Positions 50,115 to 61,507 of a DNA stretch of 64,000 nucleotides are shown piece after piece. Every line of letters begins with the position of its first letter. The stretch's first letter is position 1. The DNA comes from Massilia sp. H-1. Its GTDB lineage: Bacteria; Pseudomonadota; Gammaproteobacteria; Burkholderiales; Burkholderiaceae_D. A program made the position numbers and the translations under genes. The notes under the pieces were generated by a model that did not search any database, had not been told where the DNA came from, and was given only the letters and a program-made list of their open reading frames with translations. The stretch spans positions 1,364,001 to 1,428,000 of the forward strand of contig CP087969.1 of the NCBI GenBank assembly GCA_024703915.1. The letters are read 5' to 3'.

Positions 50115-50469
50115 TTACCCGGTCGCGGGGAGCCGAAGGACACGAACAAGCTCGTCGGGGTTGATGCTCTTGCAGCGGACCATGTGCTCGCAGTAATCAC
50201 CAACGGTCTGGATGACCAACTTCCCTTGCGCCATCTTCTTGAGAAGCTGCTTGTCAGCGACATCCTCGATGTCGCCATCAACGATGTCGAACTGATTTTC
50301 CTTGAAGTCGGAACGGGGGCCGCTTTCAGCTCTTGCCCGAAGCGGGCATTCAGGGAGAGCGATGCCTCAGACACAGCGAACACCTCGGCCAGACGCCGCA
50401 ACGCATGCCGAAGCGGACCACGTCGTCCGAGAGGACCGCCGTCGTGGGCTTTTTCGCTTTGAACCACAT
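50115..50469 (-). CDS. hypothetical protein, about 118 residues
   Basis: Restored from two frames: MWFKAKKPTTAVLSDDVVRF at the start and DFKENQFDIVDGDIEDVADK, QLLKKMAQGKLVIQTVGDYC, EHMVRCKSINPDELVRVL at the end. The mix of conserved-looking charged and hydrophobic residues and GC-rich third positions support coding. AGGA precedes the ATG. No family recognised. It is the last of a series of small genes on this strand that ends in an IS3 element. Confidence 0.5.
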
Positions 50470-50482
50470 CCGCAATTTCCTA

Positions 50483-50873
50483 CTAACTCTTTCTTTCGCC
50501 CTCTTCGATCCGGAAAAACATCCCGACCATTTCTAACAAACACACAGTTGTGAGGTGCACGCAAGCAAATTGAAGTGCGTAGATCATGTCTGAAAAGGAA
50601 TTCAAATAGCGTGGCAGAAAAATTATGTAGACTGCCACAGTTGCATATATCCCGCCCACACGCAAATCTCGATGAATCAGCAGAGAGACTAAAGTCAGAC
50701 AAAAATATGCCCCTGCCATCCCAATCGCCAAGTAAAGGAGTGAGTACGGGAGAATTCCAAACACGGAAGTAATCGCAAACAGAGTCACGCAAAACGCAAT
50801 CAACTGCAGCGCGCCTCATTCTAATTTTTTGATCACTCGCCACGATGACGCGAATATTAAAGTTGTCTTCCAT
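50483..50873 (-). CDS. small multi-pass membrane protein
   Basis: It starts MEDNFNIRVIVASDQKIR. After a frame break near 50815 come three to four membrane helices (LIAFCVTLFAITSVFGILPY, SLLYLAIGMAGAYFCLTLVS, GGIYATVAVYIIFLPRYLNS, ALQFACVHLTTVCLLEMVGM) and a charged end FRIEEGERKS. About 130 residues. It is AT-richer than its surroundings and lies 13 bases upstream of the gene at 50115-50469. No family recognised. Confidence 0.55.
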
Positions 50874-50886
50874 TATGCCTGCGACC

Positions 50887-51226
50887 TCAAAAGAACCCTT
50901 TCGTTTTCAGGTAGTTCATATGCCTGAAATAGAAATAGATCGCACCAACGAGTAAGGATAGAACAAACCCGAATATCAGACTATCCCCAATTTTCACTCC
51001 CGGAATTAGAACCGAAATCCGGTCTTTCACGAGATCCCACCTTAACATCGGCACTATGACACACGCAAAAAGGCCAAGTAAGCGAGACTTGCCGACACCG
51101 TCCGGACGTACTTCGACTTATCCGCAACTTTCCGAAGTATTTGACCATGTATCTCAAAAACCACGACAGAAAGGGGCGCAAACAAAATAGTGCAGCCAAA
51201 TAATTGAACAAAATCCACAATGCCAC
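50887..51226 (-). CDS. small membrane protein (frameshifted)
   Basis: Restored reading: GTG start, ALWILFNYLAALFCLRPFLS then WFLRYMVKYFGK, then VADKSKYVRTVSASLAYLAF, then VPMLRWDLVKDRISVLIPGV and DSLIFGFVLSLLVGAIYFYF, ending MNYLKTKGFF. Two frame breaks (near 51117 and 51060) separate these parts. Three membrane segments are likely, with the last anchored by YFRHMNYLKTK. It stops 14 bases before the next small gene. Function unknown. Confidence 0.5.
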
Positions 51227-51332
51227 ACTCCCGTCTAGTTTCTATTTCTTAGATGAACACGGCGATTTACTGGTACCCGCCAATTCAGTAGCGCCTGTAA
51301 GCGCAAGACCATGCGCGCCATGGCCCCACCTC

Positions 51333-51551
51333 TCATGATGGACGATCGAACTGCTTCATGAGCGGTATCACGACAAAAACAGCGACCAGCGCGGCGCAAA
51401 GGAAGCCGAGTCCTTTGTCAATCTGGACGGCGTATTCGGGAACCAAGGTCGCCATCCAATCGGAAAGCTGCCGGTATCCAAACGGCAGTGCCATGCCCAG
51501 CATGACGAGGAGAATAAAGCGTTTCCAGCTCTTGGGGGCTTGATTATTCAT
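51333..51551 (-). CDS. small two-helix membrane protein
   Basis: 72 residues: MNNQAPKSWKRFILLVMLGM, ALPFGYRQLSDWMATLVPEY, AVQIDKGLGFLCAALVAVFV and VIPLMKQFDRPS, so two membrane helices with a short external loop. It follows the gene at 51623-51952. If the TTAAG at 51622-51626 is another instance of the systematic error, the two would be read as one longer protein. Confidence 0.5.
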   Translation of the reverse strand: MNNQAPKSWKRFILLVMLGMALPFGYRQLSDWMATLVPEYAVQIDKGLGFLCAALVAVFVVIPLMKQFDRPS

Positions 51552-51622
51552 AGGCCACAGTGCTTGTTCATTGCATCCATTATCTTCAGGCTGGCGACCA
51601 GCGGCATAGTTATGGAACGCAC

Positions 51623-51952
51623 TTAAGCCTTGCTCCAGTTCAGGACGCCAATGATGACGGGAGCGGACAGGATGAACGCCAGCAGCATTTTTTCCTGCAA
51701 GCCGCGGCGACGGAATTCCTTGTGCGTTGCAAGCGCCAGTATCATAGCCGATACGGACAATCCCATGCATAGCCCCGACAAGCGCGCCAGATTGGTGTCG
51801 AATGCGTTCAGATAGAAGAGATTATGCGGGATCTTCAGCGTGTGGTGGCAGGGCCCATTGACAAGCACTCCACCCATGACAGCGGGCATCATGAGGAACG
51901 AGGTCGACTCAAACCTGACGTGCGTCCACCACGTACGAATACGGCTGTTCAT
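51623..51952 (-). CDS. hypothetical membrane protein, about 109 residues
   Basis: MNSRIRTWWTHVRFESTSFL, MMPAVMGGVLVNGPCHHTLK, IPHNLFYLNAFDTNLARLSG, LCMGLSVSAMILALATHKEF, RRRGLQEKMLLAFILSAPVI and IGVLNWSKA. Two or three membrane helices. The stop lies in GGCTTAAGT, close to the error motif, so the true end is uncertain. No family recognised. Confidence 0.5.
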   Translation of the reverse strand: MNSRIRTWWTHVRFESTSFLMMPAVMGGVLVNGPCHHTLKIPHNLFYLNAFDTNLARLSGLCMGLSVSAMILALATHKEFRRRGLQEKMLLAFILSAPVIIGVLNWSKA

Positions 51953-52104
51953 CTGCAATCCTGATCTTGGTTGTTGGCCAATGGCTTCGGCACGCAAGCG
52001 CATACCCCATCGGTTCGACCTTGCCGTGATTCAAAAAATGGCCCGCGCGTCGTGTTGCGGAACATCCTTGACGCCATGGCGCTTGTTGGCGGTCCCCGAT
52101 CAAG

Positions 52105-52560
52105 CTAGGGCTTCCGTTCGTCCATCAATCGGTGCCCCATCTCATGGCAATACGTTTCGGTATTGTAGTAACGGCTGCACCATTCAATGATGCGTGGAGC
52201 GTATTCCCTCACCTCCTCCACCTGATAATGCGTGACCATCATATTCAACACCAACACCAGATGTTGGGGAGACACGCCCCTTTCTGCCTTATCCAACTGT
52301 TCTATCAGCGCCGGAAGGATTTTCGTCCCCTGCTTTGCTAATATCGGTGCCAATATGTAGTCAGCCTACCTGAAATAAGAACTAGCCATGGCATACATCG
52401 CGACCTGCTCTCTGGGTGGGAGCGCTGTCACACGCTGTTCCAGTTCCGCGGGTGGAAGGGAGATCAATTTCCTATACGCGATTATCTTTTCCTCTTCGCG
52501 ACAAGCCGTCAGCGTCAGACAAGACAACAGCATTATGCAAATGAATTTACTTGCGACCAC
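52105..52560 (-). CDS. lipoprotein of unknown function with an in-frame stop
   Basis: GTG start at 52560 with GGGAGGG just before it. The signal peptide VVASKFICIMLLSCLTLTAC ends in a lipobox Cys. The mature part has REEEKIIAYRKLISLPPAEL, EQRVTALPPREQVAMYAMAS and, after an in-frame TAG at 52366-52368, ADYILAPILAKQGTKILPAL, IEQLDKAERGVSPQHLVLVL and CSRYYNTETYCHEMGHRLMD. The frame is kept across the TAG, which is either a real nonsense mutation or one of the TAG-type sequence errors. About 152 codons. No family recognised. Confidence 0.5.
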
Positions 52561-52756
52561 AAGACCCTCCCAGACTGCAACCCTGCGACGCGCAATCCGG
52601 ACTGAGGCCACAGTCCCCGGCAGGGCAATGATGTTTATCGAGCAATTTTCCACACTAACATGGAATTGCTGCAAATAACAATTTTTTACTCGGATGGTCC
52701 TGCGGCCTGTCAGTGTCTTGTCCTGAAATAGGTTGACGGGTTTCTTGCCTTTTTCG

Positions 52757-53572
52757 TTACCCGTGTTTAACTAGTTCTATTGACGCCCGATGCACTGCAT
52801 CAGGGGTTTTGTTTTGCAAAGCCAAGTGCGGCCGTTCCTCATTGTAGATCCGTACAGCTTGCCTGATCATAGTTGCTGCCTGCTTAAGATTTTGAGCTTG
52901 TGCAGTTAGCAGTTCCGTTTTCAGGATTCCGTTCACACGCTCAGCCAAGGCGTTTTGATAGCAGTCGTAGCCGTCAGTCATCGAGCAAGTCAGCTTATGA
53001 TGGCGATGGATCCTTTGATAGGACGCCGAGCAGTACTGAATCCCTCTGTCCGAGTGATGAATCAGCTCACCGGTGGTTCTGCGTTGTCGCAGCGCCATCT
53101 GCAACGCGAGCCTCACCCCATTGGTGTGCAAAGTAGGATGTAAATGGTGGCCCATGATTCGTCTTGAGTACGCGTCAGTGATCAAACTAAGATAGCCGGT
53201 TGTCTCCTTTGTATCGATGTAAGTTATGTCCACGACCCACAACTGCTCCGCTTGCGTCGGCTTTGGCCACGATGTGATCAGGTTGGGGTGTTTGTAGAAG
53301 AAGTGTTTGGAGTTCGTTGTCTTCTTGTAGCTCTTCTTGGGCTTGATGAGCATATGCGCTCTGCGCAGGCCATCGAAGAGACCGTCCCGCCCCATTTTGA
53401 TCCCAGCGTCTTCTATTCTTGCCTTGAGAAGGTAGTACAACTTGCGCGTGCCGATACGAGGCTGCGAAAGGCGTATTTTCTGCGCCATGGTCGTGACAAC
53501 TGACTGGCGCGCGGCACGGTGAATCTCTGCGTGTAGCCGCTTGTAATACGCCTGACGACTTATCCCGAACAA
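52757..53572 (-). CDS. IS3-family transposase OrfB (catalytic part)
   Basis: DDE integrase-type domain with HTH_21 region (MFGISRQAYYKRLHAEIHRA, RIGTRKLYYLLKARI), first Asp in LWVVDITYIDTKETTGYLSL, second in LIHHSDRGIQYCSASYQRI and Glu in NALAERVNGILKTELL. The open frame continues upstream without an ATG to the slippery site at 53638 (AFTRTIEILQEKQGLSTSEA), so the active protein is the OrfAB fusion made by -1 frameshifting. It is one of the few long genes in the window with no frame error. Confidence 0.93.
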   Translation of the reverse strand: MFGISRQAYYKRLHAEIHRAARQSVVTTMAQKIRLSQPRIGTRKLYYLLKARIEDAGIKMGRDGLFDGLRRAHMLIKPKKSYKKTTNSKHFFYKHPNLITSWPKPTQAEQLWVVDITYIDTKETTGYLSLITDAYSRRIMGHHLHPTLHTNGVRLALQMALRQRRTTGELIHHSDRGIQYCSASYQRIHRHHKLTCSMTDGYDCYQNALAERVNGILKTELLTAQAQNLKQAATMIRQAVRIYNEERPHLALQNKTPDAVHRASIELVKHG

Positions 53573-53592
53573 CCGACAGGCCTCGCTCGTGC

Positions 53593-54003
53593 TCAGGCCT
53601 TGTTTTTCTTGGAGGATTTCAATTGTCCGGGTGAAGGCTTTTTTACGAGATTAACCCCGTGCTCCTTCGCAATCACGTCGAGCATCGTTTTATAGACGAG
53701 CGACTGCTTTCTAGAGCGCTCGAGCTCGGCCTCGAGCTGTTTGATACGTTGTTCTGGGGTAAGCGGAACTGACATTTCCCGAACTGTTTGGTTGATGCGC
53801 TTCTGACGCATGGTCCCGGCTAGCACACTCCAATCCTGCTGGCCGTACTTTCGTAGCCATACTAGCACTGTACTTCTTCCCTGGATTCCGTATTTCTTCT
53901 GCGCCTGCTTGTAGGTCAGTTCGCCCTTTTCGACGGAGCCGACAACTCCCAGTTTAAAAGCCATGCCGTAGTCGCGCTGAGTACGTTTCGTTCCCTCTGT
54001 CAT
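53593..54003 (-). CDS. IS3-family transposase OrfA
   Basis: 137 residues with a helix-turn-helix (AFKLGVVGSVEKGELTYKQA, QKKYGIQGRSTVLVWLRKYG) and a leucine-zipper-like coil (LTPEQRIKQLEAELERSRKQ). ATG at 54003 has AGGAGAG at good distance. It ends SSKKNKA in the zero frame, downstream of the slip site. Confidence 0.92.
   Translation of the reverse strand: MTEGTKRTQRDYGMAFKLGVVGSVEKGELTYKQAQKKYGIQGRSTVLVWLRKYGQQDWSVLAGTMRQKRINQTVREMSVPLTPEQRIKQLEAELERSRKQSLVYKTMLDVIAKEHGVNLVKKPSPGQLKSSKKNKA
53638..53644 (-). promoter_or_regulatory. programmed -1 frameshift site (A6G) between orfA and orfB
   Basis: On the coding strand GTAAAAAAGCC contains A-AAA-AAG at codons V-K-K of OrfA. A -1 slip here joins directly to the open orfB frame, as in IS150-type members. 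Confidence 0.75.
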
Positions 54004-54064
54004 TTTCACTCTCCTTAGAATAAGGCTCGTAAGTGACAACCTATTCTAGGACGGGACACAGGCG

Positions 54065-54091
54065 AAAAAAAAGCTAAGCACTGGTGCTTAA
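54065..54091 (-). terminator. intrinsic terminator after TonB receptor 3
   Basis: TAAGCAC-CA-GTGCTTA followed by GC and eight T on the minus strand, just after the receptor stop. Confidence 0.7.
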
Positions 54092-54117
54092 ACTTTGCCT
54101 TCGTTTTCGCTGTCACG

Positions 54118-57026
54118 TCAGAAGGTGTACTTGGCCTGCAGCGAGAAGTAGCGGCCATACGGATTGTGCAAGCTGCTGTTGTAGCCGATCAGCGGCGCAC
54201 CGGTCGTCGTGCTGGTGCCTGAGGCCGGATCGTACGGCGCAGCAAGCGTATCGAGCACGTTTTGGATGTTGATGTTCAGGCTCAGGTTCTTGATGCCGGT
54301 ATAGGTATACCTGACACCCATGCGTACCCAGCTGTCGATCTCGCATCCGGGGAAGTGCTGCTCGTAGTTCGGATTGCTTAGCCGCGCGATTCTGGCCAGG
54401 CCCGGTCGACGCGCCGTAATGGCAGAACGGCGTCGCATAGGTTTCATCCTTGTCGTACTTGCGCATCAGCGACACTTCACCGACAGAAGTTGAAGTTGGC
54501 GTTGAAGGCATGCGCGCCTTTCGCCAGCGACAGGCTCAGATTGCTTTTCCAGCGCGGCAGATAGATCCCGCTCGACAGGTTCCAGTCCACCAGGCCGAAG
54601 CGTTGTACCCGGCCAGGTTGTGCTCGACGTCGCCCGGATTCTGGGCCAGCGTGTACTTGTGCATGTAGCTCGAGGTCAGCTTGGCGGAAAACGCGCCCCA
54701 CTCGCCCAGGTTGCGCCGATAGGCCGCGTCCGAAGTCGACGCCCTGCACTTCGGTGGCACCCTGGTTGGTCCACGGCAGGCGCACGAACAGGATCGGGCC
54801 CGTGTTGGGGATGATGTTGCCGTTCGTGTCGCGCAGCAGGTTGAGCGGATTCTGGTCGCGCTGCACCAGGCCCGGGTTTTCATCTTCGTGGCGCAGGGCG
54901 TCGAACGAGGTACCGAGGGCGACCTCGCCTTCCTTGCGGATCTTGTACAGGTCGATGCCGAAGTCCATGCTGCTGTTCGGCGAATACAGCAGGCCGAGCG
55001 AGAAGCTCTTCGATTTTTCCGGAATCAGGTCCGGATTGGCATTGCCCACGCCATCGGCATGGTCTTGTTGCAGTCGGCGGCGGCGGCGCCCGGTTTCGGC
55101 GTCGAATCATCGGCTTCGCAGCGGCGCGGATCGGCGATGCCGGACTCGAAGAATTGCGAACCGCCCGGCGTGACCTGGTTCAGCGCCGGTGCGCGGAAGC
55201 CGCGCGCCAGCGTGCCGCGCACGGCGAAGGCGTCGGTCACGCTCCACTTGGCGCCCACTTTCGGCACGAAGTTGGTCTTGATGCCGGGGTACTTGTCGGC
55301 CCGGCCTAAGCAAAGTCCATCTCGAAGTTCTTGGTGAACGGCGTGCGCAGTTCGATGAAGGCGGACTTGACGTCGCGCTGGCCGTCGATGGCCGAATTGG
55401 CCAGGCCGAAGATCTGGCCCGATGCGAGCAAGGCATCCGGCTCCATGGTCAGCTTTTCGCGCCGCACTTCGGCGCCCATCGCCAGCCCCATCTGGCCGCT
55501 TCTACCAGCTGGCCGAACACGGTGTTCGCTTTCACGTCCCAGTGCAGGATCGAGGCATTGTTGTCGTTGACGACGTCATGCGACAGGGTCGGATCGACCG
55601 CCAGCGCCGCCAGCGAAGTGCCGGTATTGAGCTTGCGCAGGGTCGGCAGGTACAGGCGGCCGTAGAAAATGTCGTCGCGCTGGGAACCGTTGTACAGAAT
55701 CGCCGTTTCCCAGTCCCAGGTGCTTAGCCGTGCCCTGCAGGCCGGTCACCAGGCGCGTGTTGTTGTTGACGGTACAGGTGCCACCGCGCAGGTTTTCGAA
55801 GCGGTAGCCGATCGAGGCGCGTTCAGGGAAGGGATTGTCCGGATGGCCGATTTCCAGGATCGCCTGGAACGGATCGACCACGGCCGAACTGGCAAAGTTG
55901 GTGGTGGCGCTCTGGCCGATCGTGATCGGCGAACCGGTGTAGTCGCGCGCTGCGCGTGTAGGCCACTTCGGCGAACGCCTTCATGCCGCCGCCCAGCTTG
56001 AGCACGCCGCGCGACATGATGCTCGCATCCTTGCTTAAGCGCTAAGCGCCTTCGAGGTACCGGTTGGTGTCGTAGTTGCAGAACTGGCGGCCCAGGAACA
56101 CGCTGGTGGCGCCGAGAGCCCATGTTGGCGGCGCCGGTCAGCAGGCGCGACGCGTCGCAATTGGTGTTGACGATCAGGCGGCTGGCCATGTTGCTGCGAT
56201 TGACGGCGAAGTTCTTGCTGCCGGGCGCGCTCTCGCGGTAAAAGGCGGGGAAGGCCGACACGTTGTTGCCGTACGGCGTGGCGTAGCGGTTGTTCAGATA
56301 CCGGTACTGGTCGTAGGCGATGTCGCTCACGTCCGAGCGCACCACGCGCTGGCGCTCGGACACGTCGGCCGTGACGAACACGTTGTAGCCGTTGTCGTCG
56401 ATGTCGCCCATGCCCCAGAAGAAGTTGGCGCCGCTGCGGCCGAACTTGCCGTCGTCATTGGCGCTCGTGCGCGCGCGACACTTCCGCGCCCTTGTAATTG
56501 TTCTTGGTGATGAAGTTGATCACGCCGCCGATCGCGTCGGAACCGTACACGGCCGAGGCGCCATCCTTGAGGATCTCGATCCGGTCCAGGGCCGACATGG
56601 GAATCGCGTTCAAGTCGTACAGCGTCGAGTTGCCATTGTTCGGGTCCGCATAGGCCGATGGCGTCATGCAGCCTAGCCATTGAGCAGAATCAATGTCGCG
56701 CTCGACGACAGGCCGCGCAGCAAGGCGGTCGAGACGCCGCGCGCAAAGCCGCCATCGTTGGTGTCGAGGTTCTGGTCGGTGCCCATGGACGGAATCAGGC
56801 GCATCAGCTCGGTCACGGTGGACGCGCCCGTGTCGCGCATGTCCTTGGCGGTGATGATCTGCACCGGCGCCGTGCCTTCCTTGGCGGTGCGCTTGAGGTT
56901 GGAACCGGTGACGTAGACGGTGGCGGTGCTGCTGGTATCGGTTTGCTGGGCCAGCGCTGCCTGGGTGGTGGCGACTGCCAGTGCGACCACGATGACGCTT
57001 TGCTTGAGGACGAGTTGCTTGTTCAT
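54118..57026 (-). CDS. TonB-dependent outer-membrane receptor 3 (heavily frameshifted)
   Basis: The signal peptide MNKQLVLKQSVIVVALAVAT is followed by plug motifs ATVYVTGSNLKRTAKEGTAP, VSTALLRGLSSSATLILLNG, ALDRIEILKDGASAVYGSDA and IGGVINFITKNNYKG. Barrel landmarks ARGFRAPALNQVTPGGSQFF and IPEKSKSFSLGLLYSPNSSM follow, and the end is YFSLQAKYTF with terminal Phe. About 970 codons. More than ten breaks, including 56675, 56460, 56110, 56033-56040, 55725, 55310, 55045, 54725, 54600, 54480 and 54380. It is related to receptor 4 in the plug, and less to receptors 1 and 2. Substrate unknown. Confidence 0.88.
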
Positions 57027-57251
57027 GTGGCTCCATGCTGGCACCCTGGATAAGGCTGCCTGGTTCGGTTGCAGGGATCCATGCATATATGCATGAGCCC
57101 TCGAATTTCGCATGGGTACTTTACTTTTGGCAACTGTATCAGTGAGGTAGGTATGTTGCCCAGATAATTGTGTCTCGTTAACCCCTAAAATGTTAATTTC
57201 TGAACGGGGCGCGACCAAAAATAAACAGCGGCGCACCCGTCTGACTCGTCG

Positions 57252-57287
57252 AAAAAAACCCTGCAAGCCGGACGACTTGCAGGGTTT
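57252..57287 (-). terminator. intrinsic terminator after gapA
   Basis: AAACCCTGCAAG and CTTGCAGGGTTT pair around an 8-nt loop, and the T-run continues to seven T on the minus strand. Confidence 0.92.
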
Positions 57288-57306
57288 CTTGTGAGGCTGG
57301 CCGGAA

Positions 57307-58313
<1,007 letters not shown>

Positions 58314-58363
58314 ACTATGCTCCTGATTGATAAGAAAAGGGGGCCCGCCAAGGGCTTGCTTAC

Positions 58364-60378
58364 TTACGCCGCTAATACGATATTGACTTTGGCAACGACG
58401 TTCTCGACCGTGAAGCCGAAGTGCTTGAACAGCACCGGCGCCAAGCGCCGATTCGCCGAAGGTGTCGATCCCGACCACCGCGCCTTCGAGGCCGACGTAC
58501 TTGTACCAGAAGTCGGTCACGCTTAAGCTTCGATCGCCACGCGTGGCACACCGCGGGTCAGCACGCTGGCCTTGTAGGCGGCGTCCTGGCGGTCGAAGAC
58601 GTCGGTCGACGGCATCGAGACCACGCGTGCACGGCAATGCCCTGCTCCTTGAGCGCGGCTGCCGATTTGACCGCCAGTTCGATTTCCGAACCGGTGGCGA
58701 TGAGGATGACTTTGGCGTTCGGCGCATCTTGCAGCACGTAGCCGCCACGCGCGATGTCGGCGATCTGGGCGTTTGAGCGCTCCATGTACGGCAGGTTCTG
58801 GCGCGAGAAGATCAGGGTCGACGGACCGTCCTTGCGGCGCACGGCGGCGCCCCCAGGCGGCGGCCGATTCGACCGTGTCGCATGGACGCCAGTTGTCCAG
58901 GTTCGGGATCAGGCGCAGCGAGGAAACGTGTTCGACCGACTGGTGGGTCGGGCCGTCTTCGCCCAGGCCGATCGAGTCGTGGGTGAACACGAAGATCGAA
59001 CGCAGCTTCATCAGCGCGGCCATGCGCAGCGCGTTGCGGCTGTAGTCGGAGAAGGTCAGGAAGGTGGCGCCGAACGGAATGAAGCCGCCGTGCAGGGCGA
59101 CGCCGTTCATGATCGCGCTCATGCCGAATTCACGCACGCCGTAGTTGATGTGGTTGCCTGGCTTGCCGGAACGCAGCGCGACGCACTCTTTCCAGTTGGT
59201 CAGGTTGGAACCGGTCAGGTCGGCCGAGCCGCCCAAAAATTCCGGCAGCGCTGCATGCCAGCGCCTGGATCGCGTTCTGGCTGGCCTTGCGGGTGGCGAT
59301 GTTTTCTTTCTTTTCCACGCAGTGAACGATCGCGCCAGCGAGCACGGCGTCGAAATTGGCTTAAGCAAGTCATGCCAGCCATGCGGCGCTCGAGTTCAGC
59401 CGCTTCGGCCGGATGGGCGGCGCGGTAGGCGGCGAAGGTGGTGTTCCAGGCGGCTTCGCGCGCGGCGCCGTGGGCCTTGGCATCCCAGGCGCTGTAGACG
59501 TCGGCCGGGATCTCGAACGGGGCCGCGGTCCAGCCCAGGTGCTCGCGCACGGCAGCGACTTCCTTGTCGCCCAGCGCGGCGCCGTGCACCTTGTCGCCGC
59601 CCTGCAGATTCGGCGAACCCTTGCCGATGATGGTCTTGCAGCAAATCAGGGTCGGTTTGTCCGAGGTCTTGGCCTGGGCAATGGCGGCGTCGACCGCGGC
59701 CACGTTGTGGCCGTCGACGGCGCGGATCACGTTCCAGCCATAGGCTTCGAAACGGGCCAAGGCGTGTCGTCGGTGAACCAGCCTTCGACCTTGCCGTCGA
59801 TCGAGATGCCGTTGTCGTCGTACAGCGCGATCAGCTTGCGCAGACCGAGGGTGCTTAAGCCAGCGCATATACTTCGTGCGAAATGCCTTCCATCAGGCAG
59901 CCATCGCCCACGAACGCGTAGGTATAGTGGTCAACCACGTCGAAGCCCGGCTTGTTGAACTGGGCTGCCAGCAGGTATTCGGAGAGCGCCATGCCAACCG
60001 CGTTGGCGATGCCCTGGCCGAGCGGGCCGGTGGTCGTTTCCACGCCCGGCGTGATGTCCACTTCCGGGTGGCCCGGGGTCTTCGAATGCATCTGGCGGAA
60101 GGCGCGCAGGTCGTCCATCGTCAGCGCGTAGCCCGACAGGTGCAGCAAGGCGTAGTGCAGCATCGAGCCGTGGCCGTTGGACAGCAGGAAGCGGTCGCGG
60201 TTGACCCATTTCGGATTGGCCGGGTTGTGCTGGTAGTGGCTTAGGCCCACAGCGCCACGGCGATCTCGGCCATGCCCATCGGCATGCCTGGGTGGCCGGA
60301 ATTAGCCTGTTGTACAGCGTCCATTGCCAGTGCGCGGATCGCGTTGGCCATCAGGGTGGTAGGGAGCGTAGGTGTCAT
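58364..60378 (-). CDS. tkt: transketolase
   Basis: Thiamine-diphosphate enzyme of the pentose phosphate pathway that also makes erythrose 4-phosphate for aromatic synthesis. Start [20 protein letters not shown]. Landmarks: [60 protein letters not shown], the ThDP motif [39 protein letters not shown] and [20 protein letters not shown]. The restored end is [20 protein letters not shown]. About 671 codons. Breaks at 58443, 58521-58528, 58628, 58850, 59258, 59359-59366, 59757, 59853-59860 and 60241. gapA follows. Confidence 0.96.
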
Positions 60379-60521
60379 GGGTCGGTCAGCTTCGGTCTGT
60401 GAATGGGGAATGCGGGCGGCGATGCGTAGGTAACTGAGCCAACTATTTTACCAGACCGCGGGGCGCCGAATTAAAATGCGCAGCGTTCCAGCCCAACTTT
60501 TTCCCTCGCCACAGGACCCGC

Positions 60522-61244
60522 ATGCCGCGCTTTTACTGTCCCCAGCCCCTCGTTCCCGGCACCAGCGCCGACCTGCCCGACACCGTGGCCCACCACTTGC
60601 ATGTGCTGCGCCTGCAGGCGGGCGACGGCCTGACCCTGTTCAACGGCGACGGCAATCAGTACCAGGCCGAACTGGTCAGCATCGACAAGCGCCGCGCCAG
60701 CGCGCATCCAGGCGGCCGTGGCGCGCGACGTCGAACTGCCGTACGCGATCACGCTGGCCCAGGCGCTGCCCGAAGCGTCGAAAATGGACTGGATCATCGA
60801 GAAAGCGGTCGAGATGGGGGTGGCCGCGGTCCAGCCGCTGGCGGCCCAGCGCTGCGTGGTGCGCCTGTCGGCCGAGCGCGCCGAGAAAAAAATGTTGCAT
60901 TGGCAAGGAATTATTATTGCTGCCGCCGAGCAAAGCGGGCGCAACCGTTTGCCCCGTCTGGCGGCCCCGGAAAGCTTCCAGGACTGGACCAGCCAGCACG
61001 ATTTGCACCGCCGGATTTTGCTCACGCCGCGTGCCTAAGCCAGACCCTTTCGCAGTGGGCCAGGCACCAGCCGCCGCAAGCCATTTCACTGATGATAGGA
61101 CCAGAAGGCGGCTATACGGAACAAGAAGAAGAAATTGCACTTGCGCACGGTGCGCTCGCCCTCGGTATGGGCGAGCGCATCTTGCGGACCGAAACGGCAG
61201 GAATCGCCGCCGTTGCAGCACTTAATGCCTTGTGGCTGCCGTGA
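60522..61244 (+). CDS. rsmE: 16S rRNA (uracil1498-N3)-methyltransferase
   Basis: A SPOUT-fold methyltransferase. PUA-like start MPRFYCPQPLVPGTSADLPD, HHLHVLRLQAGDGLTLFNGD, then ITLAQALPEASKMDWIIEKA, VEMGVAAVQPLAAQRCVVRL and the AdoMet knot ISLMIGPEGGYTEQEEEIAL with LGMGERILRTETAGIAAVAA. About 241 codons is usual. Breaks near 60705 and 61037 (GCCTAAGCC error). It runs divergently from tkt. Confidence 0.95.
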   Translation: MPRFYCPQPLVPGTSADLPDTVAHHLHVLRLQAGDGLTLFNGDGNQYQAELVSIDKRRASAHPGGRGARRRTAVRDHAGPGAARSVENGLDHRESGRDGGGRGPAAGGPALRGAPVGRARREKNVALARNYYCCRRAKRAQPFAPSGGPGKLPGLDQPARFAPPDFAHAACLSQTLSQWARHQPPQAISLMIGPEGGYTEQEEEIALAHGALALGMGERILRTETAGIAAVAALNALWLP

Positions 61245-61507
61245 AACTGCAGGGAAAGAAATATTTCATTTGGTTTTACTCAACAAGTGTTGTTTGTTTG
61301 CTGAATTTTGCCCCAGTCATTATTGACAGTCGGCTATCGGAAGTGGTCTCATGCAGAGGTCCAAGCGATCACGCAGACTCGCCCATGAAGCGAGGAACGG
61401 TGTGTAACAGCGTCGTAAAGACGTGATCACCGGTCGTTAAACATTTCATTTTGTTTATTACAGCCTGACTAGATCAGCAGGCACATCACCAAAAAATTGG
61501 AGAATCC

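Larger units (their letters stand above)
52714..54058. mobile_element. IS3-family insertion sequence, 1345 bp
   Basis: Imperfect inverted ends (TGTCTTGTCCTGAAATAGG left; complement of the right end TGTCCCGTCCTAGAATAGG) and a 3-bp direct repeat CAG at 52711-52713 and 54059-54061. It contains orfA and orfB in the -1 frame arrangement of the family, both unbroken. It inserted a few bases past the terminator of TonB receptor 3. Confidence 0.92.

Noticed and set aside
51240..51330. Polymorphic toxin or Rhs tail gene
   Set aside because: The frame is under 35 codons, lacks a start or ribosome site, and no core repeats are nearby.
52880..52900. CTTAAG inside IS3 orfB as another instance of the systematic error
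   Set aside because: It reads in frame as N-L-K-Q in an unbroken transposase, so it is native sequence.
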